From: Diplocloster agilis
Lineage (GTDB): Bacteria; Bacillota; Clostridia; Lachnospirales; Lachnospiraceae
Assembly: GCF_019042275.1 (NCBI RefSeq)
Contig: NZ_JAHQCW010000020.1
Location: 35,255-99,254, forward strand
DNA: 64,000 nucleotides
Reading direction: 5' to 3'
Shown: piece by piece, positions 52,398-60,750 of the stretch
Layout of the letters: the number at the start of each line of letters is the position of its first letter
Numbering within the stretch: the stretch's first letter is position 1
Program-made: the position numbers and the translations under genes
Notes under the pieces: model-generated
Database searches by the model: none
What the model saw: only the letters and a program-made list of their open reading frames with translations
Told to the model about the DNA's origin: nothing

Positions 52398-53675
52398 ATG
52401 TCAAAAAAAGAACGAGATGAAAAAAGGCGGGACAGCAAAGGCCGCCTTTTGAAATCTGGAGAGAGCCAGCGAACAGACGGAAGATACGCCTACAAATATA
52501 CGGATACCTTTGGAGAACCGAAGTTTGTGTACTCATGGAAGTTAGTCCCTACGGACAAAATCCCTGCCGGAAAACGCCCGGATATTTCTCTGCGTGAGAA
52601 AATCAAGCAGATACAAAAAGACCTTGACGATGGGATTGACACCATCGGTAAGAAAATGACCGTGTGCCAGCTATATGAAAAGTATATCCGGCAGCGGGGC
52701 AATGTGAAACGGGGAACCCATAAGAGCCGCCAGCAGTTAATGAAACTTCTGTCCGAGGATAAAATCGGAGGGGCCAGCATCGACAGCGTGAAGCTGTCTG
52801 ACGCCAAAGAATGGGCCTTGCGTATGCAGGAAAAGGGCGTGGCCTATCATACCATCTGCAACGGCAAGCGTTCCCTGAAAGCCATTTTTCACATGGCCGT
52901 ACAGGACGATTGCCTCCGCAAGAATCCCTTTGACTTCCAGATCAATGAGGTTATCAACGACGATACCGTACCAAAGGTGCCGCTTACCCCTGCACAGGAA
53001 AAGGAGCTTTTGGGCTTCATGCAGAGTGACCCCGTTTATGCCAAGTATTATGACGAGGTATTGATTCTGCTGGAAACCGGACTTCGCGTTTCCGAACTCT
53101 GCGGCCTGACGCCTGCCGACCTGAATTTTGACAAGCGGTTTGTGAATGTAGACCACCAGCTTTTGAGAAGCACCGAGGACGGCTACTACATCGAAGCGCC
53201 AAAGACAGACAGCGGTTATCGCCAGGTGCCTATGAGCGCAGCGGCCTACAAAGCATTTCAGCGTGTGTTGCACAGGCGAAAGGACGGCAAAGGCGTTGTG
53301 GTGGACGGGTATAAGGGATTCCTGTTCTTAAATCGGGACGGACTGCCGAAAGCGGCTGTCAACTATGATTCCATGTTTCAGGGCCTTGCCAAGAAGTTCA
53401 ACAAGTTCCATGCGGAACCGCTGCCGGAGGTCATGACGCCACACACCATGCGGCATACATTCTGTACCAGAATGGCAAATGCGGGCATGAACCCCAAGGC
53501 ATTGCAGTACATTATGGGGCATTCCAATATCGTTATGACGCTGAACTATTACGCCCACGCCACGTTCCATTCCGCACAGGAGGAAATGGAACGGCTGCAA
53601 GCCAAGTCACAGACCGCCGCCGCAGTCAACGCGCAGCCTGCGTCAGAGAGCGCCCAGGAATCCAAGGCCGCATAA
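52398..53675 (+). CDS. int: Integrase, Tn916/Tn1549-type tyrosine recombinase
   Basis: 425 residues. The N-terminal Tn916-Int-like arm-binding domain (1-75, GRLLKSGESQRTDGRY), core-binding domain (about 80-180) and catalytic domain with TGLRVSELCGL (Arg), a lysine in the APKTDSGYRQVPM beta-turn region, HTMRHTF (His/Arg), MGHSNIVMTLNYYAH (His and Tyr nucleophile). It integrates and excises the element, acting on the candidate ends at 21193 and 53775. Confidence 0.95.
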   Translation: MSKKERDEKRRDSKGRLLKSGESQRTDGRYAYKYTDTFGEPKFVYSWKLVPTDKIPAGKRPDISLREKIKQIQKDLDDGIDTIGKKMTVCQLYEKYIRQRGNVKRGTHKSRQQLMKLLSEDKIGGASIDSVKLSDAKEWALRMQEKGVAYHTICNGKRSLKAIFHMAVQDDCLRKNPFDFQINEVINDDTVPKVPLTPAQEKELLGFMQSDPVYAKYYDEVLILLETGLRVSELCGLTPADLNFDKRFVNVDHQLLRSTEDGYYIEAPKTDSGYRQVPMSAAAYKAFQRVLHRRKDGKGVVVDGYKGFLFLNRDGLPKAAVNYDSMFQGLAKKFNKFHAEPLPEVMTPHTMRHTFCTRMANAGMNPKALQYIMGHSNIVMTLNYYAHATFHSAQEEMERLQAKSQTAAAVNAQPASESAQESKAA

Positions 53676-53688
53676 GATACGCAGAATG

Positions 53689-53706
53689 TACTACTGTTTG
53701 TACTAC
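53689..53706 (+). repeat. Paired TACTAC integrase arm-type sites, right end
   Basis: TACTAC at 53689-53694 and 53701-53706, 12-bp period, just after the int stop; counterpart of 21239-21255 at the left end. Confidence 0.5.
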
Positions 53707-53767
53707 GTTTGAGAACGAAAACATGAGGGGTAATAAGAATGTTTGTGAGGTTCTTCCGATAGGAAAA

Positions 53768-53805
53768 ATGCCGGAAAAGCCCGAAGTTAAGGGCTATACC
53801 GGCAT
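53768..53805 (-). terminator. Hairpin at the right junction, terminator of the PH-domain gene; overlaps candidate attR
   Basis: ATGCCGG-AAA-AGCCC...GGGCT-ATA-CCGGCAT is a long stem with a 3+3 internal loop; on the minus strand it ends in ATTTTT, so it suits leftward transcription from 53899-54303. Bases 53775-53794 are 16/20 identical to 21193-21212, the candidate left core, suggesting the element used this terminator as target. Confidence 0.6.
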
Positions 53806-53898
53806 ATAAGAACATCTAACGAGATAATTGGAAATCTATTAAATGATTCATAGAAAAATTCGCCTTATAGTAAATTACACTTATCAATCAATTTATTT

Positions 53899-54303
53899 TC
53901 ACACAAACACTACAATATACGGATTACGCTTTTTTAATTCCTGTATCAGTAATTCCTTATCCACCACGGCTATCATCATCTCCTGCCGGGGCCCCCGGAT
54001 AAGGAGCCTGTCCAGGGAGGCTGCGCTGGAAGAGATGGGATTATGCGTTTTCCGCACTTCTTTTATCGAAGCTATTTCCATGCTGTCTTTAAAAAAGCCG
54101 AAATACAGGTAAAGTTTATCATCCCGGATTTCTACCCGGTTCCGAATCAGGATCGGTAAAAATATGAGATTTATCATAATCAGAACCGCCGCAAGAACCA
54201 ACAGGCTGTCCGGATCCATCAACAGCTCGTATAGGGTAATCGCGTTGGCGGCGATCACAAGAAGCCAAAACCATATCGCTATTTTTCCTTTTATCTTTAT
54301 CAT
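53899..54303 (-). CDS. PH-domain membrane protein
   Basis: 134 residues: two N-terminal membrane helices (IAIWFWLLVIAANAITLYELL and LLVLAAVLIMINLIFLPIL) followed by a small bacterial PH-like domain (VEIRDDKLYLYFGFF ... SIKEVRKTHNPISSSAASLDRL). Such proteins are common and uncharacterised in Firmicutes. It is the first chromosomal gene right of the element and is intact. GGGAAATGATAAAG surrounds ATG 54303. Confidence 0.78.
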   Translation of the reverse strand: MIKIKGKIAIWFWLLVIAANAITLYELLMDPDSLLVLAAVLIMINLIFLPILIRNRVEIRDDKLYLYFGFFKDSMEIASIKEVRKTHNPISSSAASLDRLLIRGPRQEMMIAVVDKELLIQELKKRNPYIVVFV

Positions 54304-54441
54304 TTCCCGCCTCGCTTGAAATCCTACCTATGTTTTTCCTTTTTTATTATATACGAAAAAAACAAATCATTCCAACACACTTTTTTGTGTAACGTATGAA
54401 GAATTTCGATTTGATTCAACAAAAAGAAGAGTCGATTCTGA

Positions 54442-54470
54442 GAATAATTTCCCTCGTTTTACAGATAATA
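54442..54470 (+). promoter_or_regulatory. Sigma-G/F-like promoter for spoVT
   Basis: GAATA (54442-54446), 17-bp spacer, GATAATA (54464-54470), close to the forespore sigma consensus GHATR / CATAMTA. spoVT is a forespore gene in Bacillus, which fits. Confidence 0.4.
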
Positions 54471-54529
54471 GCATCATTGAAGGTACAAGTTGATTAAATG
54501 ATAAAAGTAAAATGGAGGAAAATGGCATT

Positions 54530-55078
54530 ATGAAAGCGACCGGAATAGTAAGAAGAATAGATGAATTAGGGCGCGTGGTAATCCCTAAGGAAATTCGAAG
54601 AACACTCCGGATCCGTGAAGGTGACCCGCTGGAAATCTTTACGGATCGTGAAGGTGAAATCATATTAAAGAAATATTCGCCTATAGGCGAGCTGAGTTTG
54701 TTCGCGAAACAGTATGCGGAATCACTGGCCCATACGACAGGTCATACCGTGTGCATCACGGACCGGGATATGATCATCGCGGTGGCCGGAGGATCCAAAA
54801 AAGGATTTATGGAACAGCCAATCAGCAAACAGCTGGAAAGCATGATTGACGAGCGTGAAACCCTGCTGGCCAGCAAAGACAACCGGAAATGCATCAAGAT
54901 TCTGGCGGAAGATTCTGAAGAGTATACGGCCCAGGTGGTCAGCCCCATCATCTGCGAGGGTGACGCCATAGGAGCCGTCATACTGTTCAGCAGGGATGCC
55001 AAAGTGAAAATGGGAGAAGTAGAACAAAAAGTGGCCATGTCGGCGGCGGGTTTCCTGGGCCGGCAGATGGAACAATAG
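54530..55078 (+). CDS. spoVT: Stage V sporulation protein T
   Basis: 182 residues from ATG 54530 (GGAGG 11 bases upstream; ATG 54512 is in frame but overlaps that site). AbrB/SpoVT swapped-hairpin domain 1-50 (TGIVRRIDELGRVVIPKEIRRTLRI) and a GAF-like C-terminal domain (about 55-180). SpoVT is a forespore transcription regulator of spore formation and germination genes. Marks the host as a spore-former. The next small gene follows 10 bp later. Confidence 0.95.
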   Translation: MKATGIVRRIDELGRVVIPKEIRRTLRIREGDPLEIFTDREGEIILKKYSPIGELSLFAKQYAESLAHTTGHTVCITDRDMIIAVAGGSKKGFMEQPISKQLESMIDERETLLASKDNRKCIKILAEDSEEYTAQVVSPIICEGDAIGAVILFSRDAKVKMGEVEQKVAMSAAGFLGRQMEQ

Positions 55079-55088
55079 GAGGTGCCTT

Positions 55089-55298
55089 ATGCTTAAAGGA
55101 GAACTGCCGATCGGATTTACCATGTCGCTGGCTATGGATCTGGAAGCCATGAACTGCTACGCGTCTTTGCCGGAACAAAAGCAGAAGGAATTGTTAAGCT
55201 ACGTGAGCCGGCCGGGAGAGGGAGACGAACCGAAAAGGCGGATTGATCAGGTCATCAGCCAACTCCATCACCATCAGCTGCCTGACAGTTTCCGCTGA
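55089..55298 (+). CDS. Small conserved-looking protein after spoVT
   Basis: 69 residues (MLKGELPIGFTMSLAMDLEAMNCYASLPEQKQKELLSYV...). GGAGG lies seven bases before the ATG and it closely follows spoVT, so co-transcription is likely. Helical and soluble, with no motif recognised. The last 44 bp overlap the convergent carboxypeptidase gene. Confidence 0.6.
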   Translation: MLKGELPIGFTMSLAMDLEAMNCYASLPEQKQKELLSYVSRPGEGDEPKRRIDQVISQLHHHQLPDSFR

Positions 55299-55872
55299 TA
55301 GAGGTTTTCAGATTATGATATTCTTCCAGGGTCAGATCCGTCTTGGTCAGATACATGGAAAGCGGTTTTGTCACATACCGGATATGCCAGGGTTCCCAGG
55401 CATATCCGGTTATTTCTTCTTTATGCCGCGGATAACGCAGAATAAAACCGTAGAGGGGCGCAAAGCGTTTCAGCCATCTTCCTTCCTGTGTGTCGGCAAA
55501 TCCGTCCACAAGATCAAGCCCGGCCGCCTCGCAGGATACGTCCAAAGACAGACCGGTCTGGTGTTCGCTGCCTCCGGCCGGGGCGATATATTTACCAACA
55601 TGTACCGGGCCGGTTTCTTTTAGCCGGTCCGCGATGATCTGCGCCTGTCTTTCATAGGAACGGTAACCGGAGATGCCATACAGCGTAATACCGGAGGCGG
55701 CAGCCCGCGCAAACAAAGCCTCTGCGGCCCTGGCCGCTTCCTCGCGCATCTGTTTTTTGGGATCGCCGGGAGGAGCGTCAAAGGGAATGCGGACTTCTCG
55801 CAAATCCGGGGGAACATAATCTTCCGGAAGGCGGTTCGTCTTATTGACCAGGATATCGTAATTTTTATACAA
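55255..55872 (-). CDS. M15-family D-alanyl-D-alanine carboxypeptidase
   Basis: 205 residues from TTG 55872 (AGGAGG about seven bases upstream; the frame is open upstream but without start signals). Zinc-binding motifs SEHQTGLSLDV (His, Asp) and EPWHIRYV (catalytic Glu, His), with YRSYERQ, as in VanY/DacA-like M15 peptidases. No signal peptide is evident with this start, so it may be cytoplasmic or exported otherwise; a longer start inside the upstream repeat region would not supply a convincing one. It would trim D-Ala from peptidoglycan stems. Overlaps 55089-55298 tail to tail. Confidence 0.85.
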   Translation of the reverse strand: MYKNYDILVNKTNRLPEDYVPPDLREVRIPFDAPPGDPKKQMREEAARAAEALFARAAASGITLYGISGYRSYERQAQIIADRLKETGPVHVGKYIAPAGGSEHQTGLSLDVSCEAAGLDLVDGFADTQEGRWLKRFAPLYGFILRYPRHKEEITGYAWEPWHIRYVTKPLSMYLTKTDLTLEEYHNLKTSISGNCQAADGDGVG

Positions 55873-55935
55873 AGGAATACCTCCTTCGTGAGGATTTAAA
55901 TCCATTATATGCGGAACAAACCCGGAAAATACACT

Positions 55936-55989
55936 GCGCAAGCCCTCCGCACTCCCGGGGAGACACAAATGAATCCGGCTGTCCGGAGC
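55936..55989 (-). repeat. Dispersed intergenic repeat, copy 1
   Basis: On the minus strand a 54-bp core beginning GCTCCGG and ending GCGGAGGGCTTGCGC; 47/54 identical to 63915-63968 on the plus strand. Similarity extends weakly outward (GTTCTTCCCSGG and TGCTGCTTA blocks). Confidence 0.75.
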
Positions 55990-56064
55990 ATCCCGGCCCT
56001 TAAGCAGCGGGCATACCCAAACCCGGGGAAGAACCGTGACGGGGTGTTGACCGGACAAAAGGGT

Positions 56065-56097
56065 ACAAAAAACGGGATGCAGTTTTTGCATCCCGTT
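56065..56097 (-). terminator. Terminator after nicotinate phosphoribosyltransferase
   Basis: On the minus strand AACGGGATGCA-AAAAC-TGCATCCCGTT, a perfect 11-bp stem, followed by TTTTTG. Confidence 0.88.
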
Positions 56098-56131
56098 ATG
56101 CCTTGACGGCAGATTTTCATTTCAAGGCTTC

Positions 56132-57583
56132 TCAAGACTGGCTCATCTGCTCCAGAAGCTGGCTTTTGATTTCATACAGGCGGTTGCTTAAGTCCACGTA
56201 TACCTCGTGGGGGTTGATCAGACGCCGGGCCTCATCCCACAGGGTATTAAGCTCCTCCTGACAATAGGCGCGGATATCCATAACCTTCGGGGATTCATAG
56301 ACACACCGGCCCTCTTTGAATATCTGGGTCATCATCTCGCGCATGACATAGGTTCCGCCCTTTAACGTGGTTTTCTTCCAGGTCTCGATAGGGTCGAAAA
56401 TCTTCAGATCCTGGGCGGGATCAAATTTGTCGTCCACGAGGGCGATCAGATCGGCTTTGATCTTGCCGCTGTCCTTTTCATAAATCCGGTAGACGGTTTT
56501 GTTTCCGGGATTGGTAATCTTTTCCGTATTTTCAGACAGTTTAATTTTCGGTATAAAGGTTCCGTCTTCCGCCTGAATGGCAGCCAGTTTATAGACGCCG
56601 CCGAAGGCGGGACAATCCTTGGAAGTGATCATGTTGGTGCCGACACCCCAGGAGGTGATCTGGGCGCCCTGGGTTTTCAGGCTGTCGATCAGATACTCGT
56701 CCAGATCGCTGGACGCGGAGATTACCGCATCGGTAAAGCCGGCGGCATCCAGCATCTTGCGCGCTTTCTTGGACATATAGGCCAGGTCGCCGCTGTCCAG
56801 GCGGATTCCGTAATTCTTTAACGGGATTCCGGCTTCGCGCATTTCCGTAAATACCCGGATCGCGTTGGGTACCCCGGATTTGATGGTATCATAGGTGTCT
56901 ACCAGCAGAGTACAGGCATTCGGATACATCTCGGCGTATTTTTTAAATGCGGTATATTCATCGGGGAAACTCATGATCCAGCTGTGGGCGTGGGTACCCT
57001 TCACCGGAACGTCAAACAGCTGTCCGGCCAGCACGTTTGAAGTGCCGATACAGCCGCCGATCATGGCGGCTCTGGCGCCGTAGATTCCGGCGTCCGGCCC
57101 CTGGGCGCGCCGCAGTCCGAATTCCATAATGCCGTTCCCCTTGGCCGCGTAGCAGACCCGGGAGGCCTTTGTGGCGATCAGGCTCTGATGATTGATAATC
57201 GTAAGAATCGCGGTTTCCACCAGCTGGGCTTCCATAATCGGAGCCACTACCTTGATCAGAGGCTCCCTGGGAAATACGACCGAACCCTCCGGGATGGCAT
57301 AGATATCGCCGCTGAAACGGAAGGTACTCAGGTAATCCAGAAAATCCTCGTCGAAACTGCCCACGGAACGCAGATAATCGATGTCCTCAGCGGAAAAAGT
57401 CAGATTCCTGATATAATCGATCACCTGTTCCAGGCCTGCCGCTATCGCGTAACCGCCATTGGAAGGGTTTGTCCGATAAAACGCGTCAAAGATTACTTTC
57501 TCGTTCGCCTTGTTTTTGAAATACCCCTGCATCATTGTCAGTTCATAAAAATCTGTCAACAATGTCAAATTCATTGTACTCAT
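56132..57583 (-). CDS. pncB: Nicotinate phosphoribosyltransferase
   Basis: 483 residues from ATG 57583 (GGAGG upstream; an in-frame GTG 24 bases earlier is less likely). Converts nicotinate and PRPP to nicotinate mononucleotide in NAD salvage. LLTDFYELTMMQGYF at the N terminus, FDAFYRTNPSNGGYAI, GTHAHSWIM (His) and IRLDSGDLAYMSKKARKML are family motifs; length is that of the Firmicute type. Monocistronic with a strong terminator. Confidence 0.95.
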   Translation of the reverse strand: MSTMNLTLLTDFYELTMMQGYFKNKANEKVIFDAFYRTNPSNGGYAIAAGLEQVIDYIRNLTFSAEDIDYLRSVGSFDEDFLDYLSTFRFSGDIYAIPEGSVVFPREPLIKVVAPIMEAQLVETAILTIINHQSLIATKASRVCYAAKGNGIMEFGLRRAQGPDAGIYGARAAMIGGCIGTSNVLAGQLFDVPVKGTHAHSWIMSFPDEYTAFKKYAEMYPNACTLLVDTYDTIKSGVPNAIRVFTEMREAGIPLKNYGIRLDSGDLAYMSKKARKMLDAAGFTDAVISASSDLDEYLIDSLKTQGAQITSWGVGTNMITSKDCPAFGGVYKLAAIQAEDGTFIPKIKLSENTEKITNPGNKTVYRIYEKDSGKIKADLIALVDDKFDPAQDLKIFDPIETWKKTTLKGGTYVMREMMTQIFKEGRCVYESPKVMDIRAYCQEELNTLWDEARRLINPHEVYVDLSNRLYEIKSQLLEQMSQS

Positions 57584-57748
57584 ATTTGCCTCCATTGTGC
57601 GTTTCACAGCACATACAGGTATGGGGAAACACTGTTTTTCCGGTCCTTTCCCTGTTTAGAACCTGTTTATTTTTGCTTTAGCGTACCACAGTTACCTGGA
57701 AATATCAAGTTTTGGATAGGCAAAAAGCCCTGGTATGCCTTCAAACTG

Positions 57749-57777
57749 TTGCTATTTCAGGCTGATATTGTTATACT
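57749..57777 (+). promoter_or_regulatory. Sigma-A-type promoter for the cyclic-di-GMP gene cluster
   Basis: TTGCTA (57749-57754), 17-bp spacer, TATACT (57772-57777), about 54 bp before the first gene. The -10 lies in a partial palindrome (TTATACTGTATAGTAA). Confidence 0.6.
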
Positions 57778-57830
57778 GTATAGTAATTTGTAAGGTATAG
57801 ACGATCCATATCCAGGACGGAGATAAGGCT

Positions 57831-59516
57831 ATGATGTCACAGAGAAAAATATTGGTTGTGGAAGACAATCAGATCAATCGGGAGATTCTAAAGGAGATAT
57901 TATCCAAGGAGTATCAGGTATTGGAAGCGTCGAACGGGTTGGAAGCGCTTATGTTACTGAAAGAGTGCGGTGCGGAAATCTCGCTGATTCTGCTGGACAT
58001 CGTGATGCCGGTTATGGACGGATATACCTTTTTGTCGAAAATCAAAACAGATCCCGCCTGCCGCTCCATCCCTGTGATCGTCACCACCCAAAGCGACAGT
58101 GATGCGGATGAGGTGGCCGCCTTGTCCCAAGGGGCGACGGACTTTGTGGTCAAGCCCTATAAGCCGCAGATTATCCTGCACAGGGTGGCGAACATCATCA
58201 ATCTGCGGGAAAATGCCGCTATGGTCAACCAGCTTCAATACGACCGGCTGACCGGGCTTTATAACAAAGAATTTTTTTACCGGCGGGTGATGGATATTCT
58301 GGCCGAGCATTCGGATAAGAAATATGATATTATCTGCTCGGATATTGAAAATTTTAAACTGATCAATGATATCTTCGGGATTCCAAACGGCGACCGTCTG
58401 CTTCGGGAAATAGCCGGGATGTACAAAGATTTGGTGAGAGATTACGGAATATGCGGTCATCTCAATGCGGACCGTTTCGTTTGTCTGCTGGAACATCAAT
58501 GGGAGTATACAAATGACATGTTTGCCCAATTTACCAGCCGCCTGAACACGCTGCCCTGCGCGAAAAGCGTTGTGATGAAATGGGGAATTTACGCGGTGGA
58601 GGACAGTTCCCTTCCGGCGGAAAAGATGTGCGACCGTGCGCTCCTAGCTGCCCGGAGTATAAAAGGCCAGTACGGAAAATATTTTGCCTGTTATGATGAC
58701 GCTCTGCGCAATGAGTTAGTAAAGGAACGGACGATAACGGATCAGATGGAAACCGCGCTGACGCAAGGACAGTTTGAGATTTACCTGCAGCCCAAATACC
58801 GGCTGCGGGGTGACAGTCTGGCCGGGGCCGAGGCTTTAGTCCGGTGGAATCATCCGGAGTGGGGAATGCAGCAGCCGGGATCTTTTATACCTCTTTTTGA
58901 AAAGAACGGTTTTATCACAAGCCTGGATCAGTTTGTCTGGGGCAGCGCCTGCGCGGTAATGCGCGCGTGGGATGACCAGGGACTCCCTCCGCTTAACATT
59001 TCCGTGAACGTGTCCAGAGCGGACCTTTATAAGGAAGACCTGGGGAACACTCTTCTGGAGATCGTGCAAAAGCATGGACTGGATGTTTCGCGCCTTCCTT
59101 TAGAAATCACGGAAAGCGCTTACACCGATGATCCCAATCAGATTATCGAAACGGTGAACTCCCTGAAAAAGCTCGGATTTGTCATTGAGATGGATGATTT
59201 TGGAACCGGATATTCCTCGCTGAATATGCTGAATCAAATGCCGTTAGATGTCTTAAAGCTGGACATGGGATTTATGCAGAACGAGACGGCGAAGCCGATG
59301 AATCAGGGCATCCTGCGTTTTATTATGGAGCTTGCGCGGTTCATGGGCCTTAGCGTTGTGGCGGAAGGGGTGGAGACCAGGGAACAGCTTGAACGGCTTC
59401 GTGAAATCGGCTGTGACTATGTGCAGGGATATTACTTTGCCAGGCCGATGCCCTGTGGTGATTTCGAGCAATTAATAAAGAAGTCCATGGACCCTTGCGC
59501 GGCCTCTTGGGATTGA
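57831..59516 (+). CDS. Response regulator with degenerate GGDEF and active-looking EAL domain
   Basis: 561 residues. Receiver 1-125 with phospho-acceptor D56 (LLDIVMP) and KPYKP. A GGDEF-like domain (about 140-290) has NADRF in place of GGDEF, so it should not make c-di-GMP. The EAL domain (about 305-550) keeps AEALVRW, ISVNVSR, LPLEITES, DDFGTGYSSL, LKLD, VVAEGVET and QGYYFARP, so c-di-GMP phosphodiesterase activity is expected, controlled by phosphorylation. No cognate kinase is adjacent. First gene of a four-gene run. Confidence 0.9.
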   Translation: MMSQRKILVVEDNQINREILKEILSKEYQVLEASNGLEALMLLKECGAEISLILLDIVMPVMDGYTFLSKIKTDPACRSIPVIVTTQSDSDADEVAALSQGATDFVVKPYKPQIILHRVANIINLRENAAMVNQLQYDRLTGLYNKEFFYRRVMDILAEHSDKKYDIICSDIENFKLINDIFGIPNGDRLLREIAGMYKDLVRDYGICGHLNADRFVCLLEHQWEYTNDMFAQFTSRLNTLPCAKSVVMKWGIYAVEDSSLPAEKMCDRALLAARSIKGQYGKYFACYDDALRNELVKERTITDQMETALTQGQFEIYLQPKYRLRGDSLAGAEALVRWNHPEWGMQQPGSFIPLFEKNGFITSLDQFVWGSACAVMRAWDDQGLPPLNISVNVSRADLYKEDLGNTLLEIVQKHGLDVSRLPLEITESAYTDDPNQIIETVNSLKKLGFVIEMDDFGTGYSSLNMLNQMPLDVLKLDMGFMQNETAKPMNQGILRFIMELARFMGLSVVAEGVETREQLERLREIGCDYVQGYYFARPMPCGDFEQLIKKSMDPCAASWD

Positions 59517-59535
59517 ATGGAAAGGAGGCAGTCCA

Positions 59536-60735
59536 TTGCCATTTCCTATTTATATAGGCTGGGGTCTGTTAGCGCCCGTCTGCCTGTCTTTATTTTATGG
59601 TTCTTTGAGCTATCCGGCCATGAAAGCTTTGGGATACCAGCCTAACCATAGTGTCAGGTACCGAATCAGCGTGTATCTGTTCCCTATGCTGCTGTTCCTG
59701 GGGTGGGGGATGTTCAATATTCCGCTGCCCCTTGTGTATATTCTGGCCTTCCTTGAAAAGGTGTTCCGTATTGATCGTAAAAATATGGGACATACCAAGG
59801 AGCTTATTTTGGTCAATCTTTCTCACTTGACGTCCATGGCTCTGCACATGATTCTGATTGGGGTTTTCTCCCTGATTCTGAGGATGCCGATGAATGAACT
59901 ACTCCGGCAGCCTTTTTGGCGGATACTCACGATCTGCAGCGTACTGGCGGCAAACAGTCTGCTTACTTTGCTGATACCTCATACGGATATCGTGGGCGAG
60001 GTATTCCGCACCCAGGCTGAAAGCGCGGAAGTACGGCCGTTTCTCATATTTCTCTGGTTTTGCAATGCCTTTTTACTGGTGGACAGTGTGCTGTGCATAT
60101 CCAGCATTGACTGGCGGTTACTGCCGCTGTTCTTGGTTGGCAGTACCGTCTTGCTCGAATTTTACCTAATACGTTTTCTTAAACATCTCTATAACCTGCT
60201 GAAAGAGCATTATGTGGAGGAGGAACACCGCAGCCTGATGAAGAAGCTGGAACAGCAGAAGCAGGATGCGGCCAAATTGCGCAGCAGGAGTGAGCGGGAT
60301 CCCATGACAAAGGTTTTTACCCGCAGATATGTGCTGGAACAGACGGAGTTTTTATTAAAAGCGAAGAAGCCGTTTTCTTTTGTTTATCTTGATCTCGACC
60401 ACCTGAAGCAGATCAACGATAAAGAAGGGCATGAGGCGGGAGATCTCTATATCAGCCGGTTTGCAGAAGAGTTTTCCCGGATGCTTCGCAAGACTGATAT
60501 CTTCTCCAGAGTGGGCGGGGATGAGTTTGTCGTCCTGCTTCCGGGGTGTGAGGAAGAGAAGGCGGCAGAGCGTATGGAGGCCATCCGTTCCCGATTATCG
60601 GAGGAGTTTCATCCGCCGTACTCTTTTAGCTACGGCATTTTCTATGTTTCCGGCCGTAACGCCCACAGCGTGGAGCAGATTTTCCGAAGTGCGGACCTGG
60701 CGATGTACCAGGATAAACAGGCCAGAGAAAGTTAG
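59536..60735 (+). CDS. Membrane diguanylate cyclase (GGDEF)
   Basis: 399 residues from TTG 59536 (GGAGG ten bases upstream). Six or more membrane helices at 1-225 form an MHYT/7TM-like sensor of unclassified type, then a short coiled coil and a GGDEF domain (about 255-395) with RDPMTKVFTRR, DLDHLKQIND and intact RVGGDEF. No RxxD inhibitory site is obvious just before GGDEF. Should make c-di-GMP from GTP in response to a membrane signal. Confidence 0.9.
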   Translation: MPFPIYIGWGLLAPVCLSLFYGSLSYPAMKALGYQPNHSVRYRISVYLFPMLLFLGWGMFNIPLPLVYILAFLEKVFRIDRKNMGHTKELILVNLSHLTSMALHMILIGVFSLILRMPMNELLRQPFWRILTICSVLAANSLLTLLIPHTDIVGEVFRTQAESAEVRPFLIFLWFCNAFLLVDSVLCISSIDWRLLPLFLVGSTVLLEFYLIRFLKHLYNLLKEHYVEEEHRSLMKKLEQQKQDAAKLRSRSERDPMTKVFTRRYVLEQTEFLLKAKKPFSFVYLDLDHLKQINDKEGHEAGDLYISRFAEEFSRMLRKTDIFSRVGGDEFVVLLPGCEEEKAAERMEAIRSRLSEEFHPPYSFSYGIFYVSGRNAHSVEQIFRSADLAMYQDKQARES

Positions 60736-60750
60736 GGGGAGGTGGAGACA

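Larger units (their letters stand above)
21193..53794. mobile_element. Tn1549/Tn916-like integrative conjugative element with cargo
   Basis: A full conjugation set (T4CP, VirB4, VirB6, PrgI, NlpC/P60 protein, PcfB, relaxase, MobC, topoisomerase III) plus Tn916-type sigma factor, HTH, Xis and Int at the right end defines the element. It is GC-richer than its AT-rich cargo islands. Boundaries are candidates only: AAAAGCCCG...GGGC sequences at 21193-21212 and 53775-53794 match in 16 of 20 positions and lie just outside paired TACTAC sites at both ends. It sits between the foldase terminator and the PH-domain gene, so no chromosomal gene is broken. The relaxase C terminus is frameshifted, so self-transfer may be altered. 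Confidence 0.85.

Noticed and set aside
21193..53794. Antibiotic-resistance cargo in the element
   Set aside because: All cargo genes were inspected; none matches van, tet, erm, aph or cat families.
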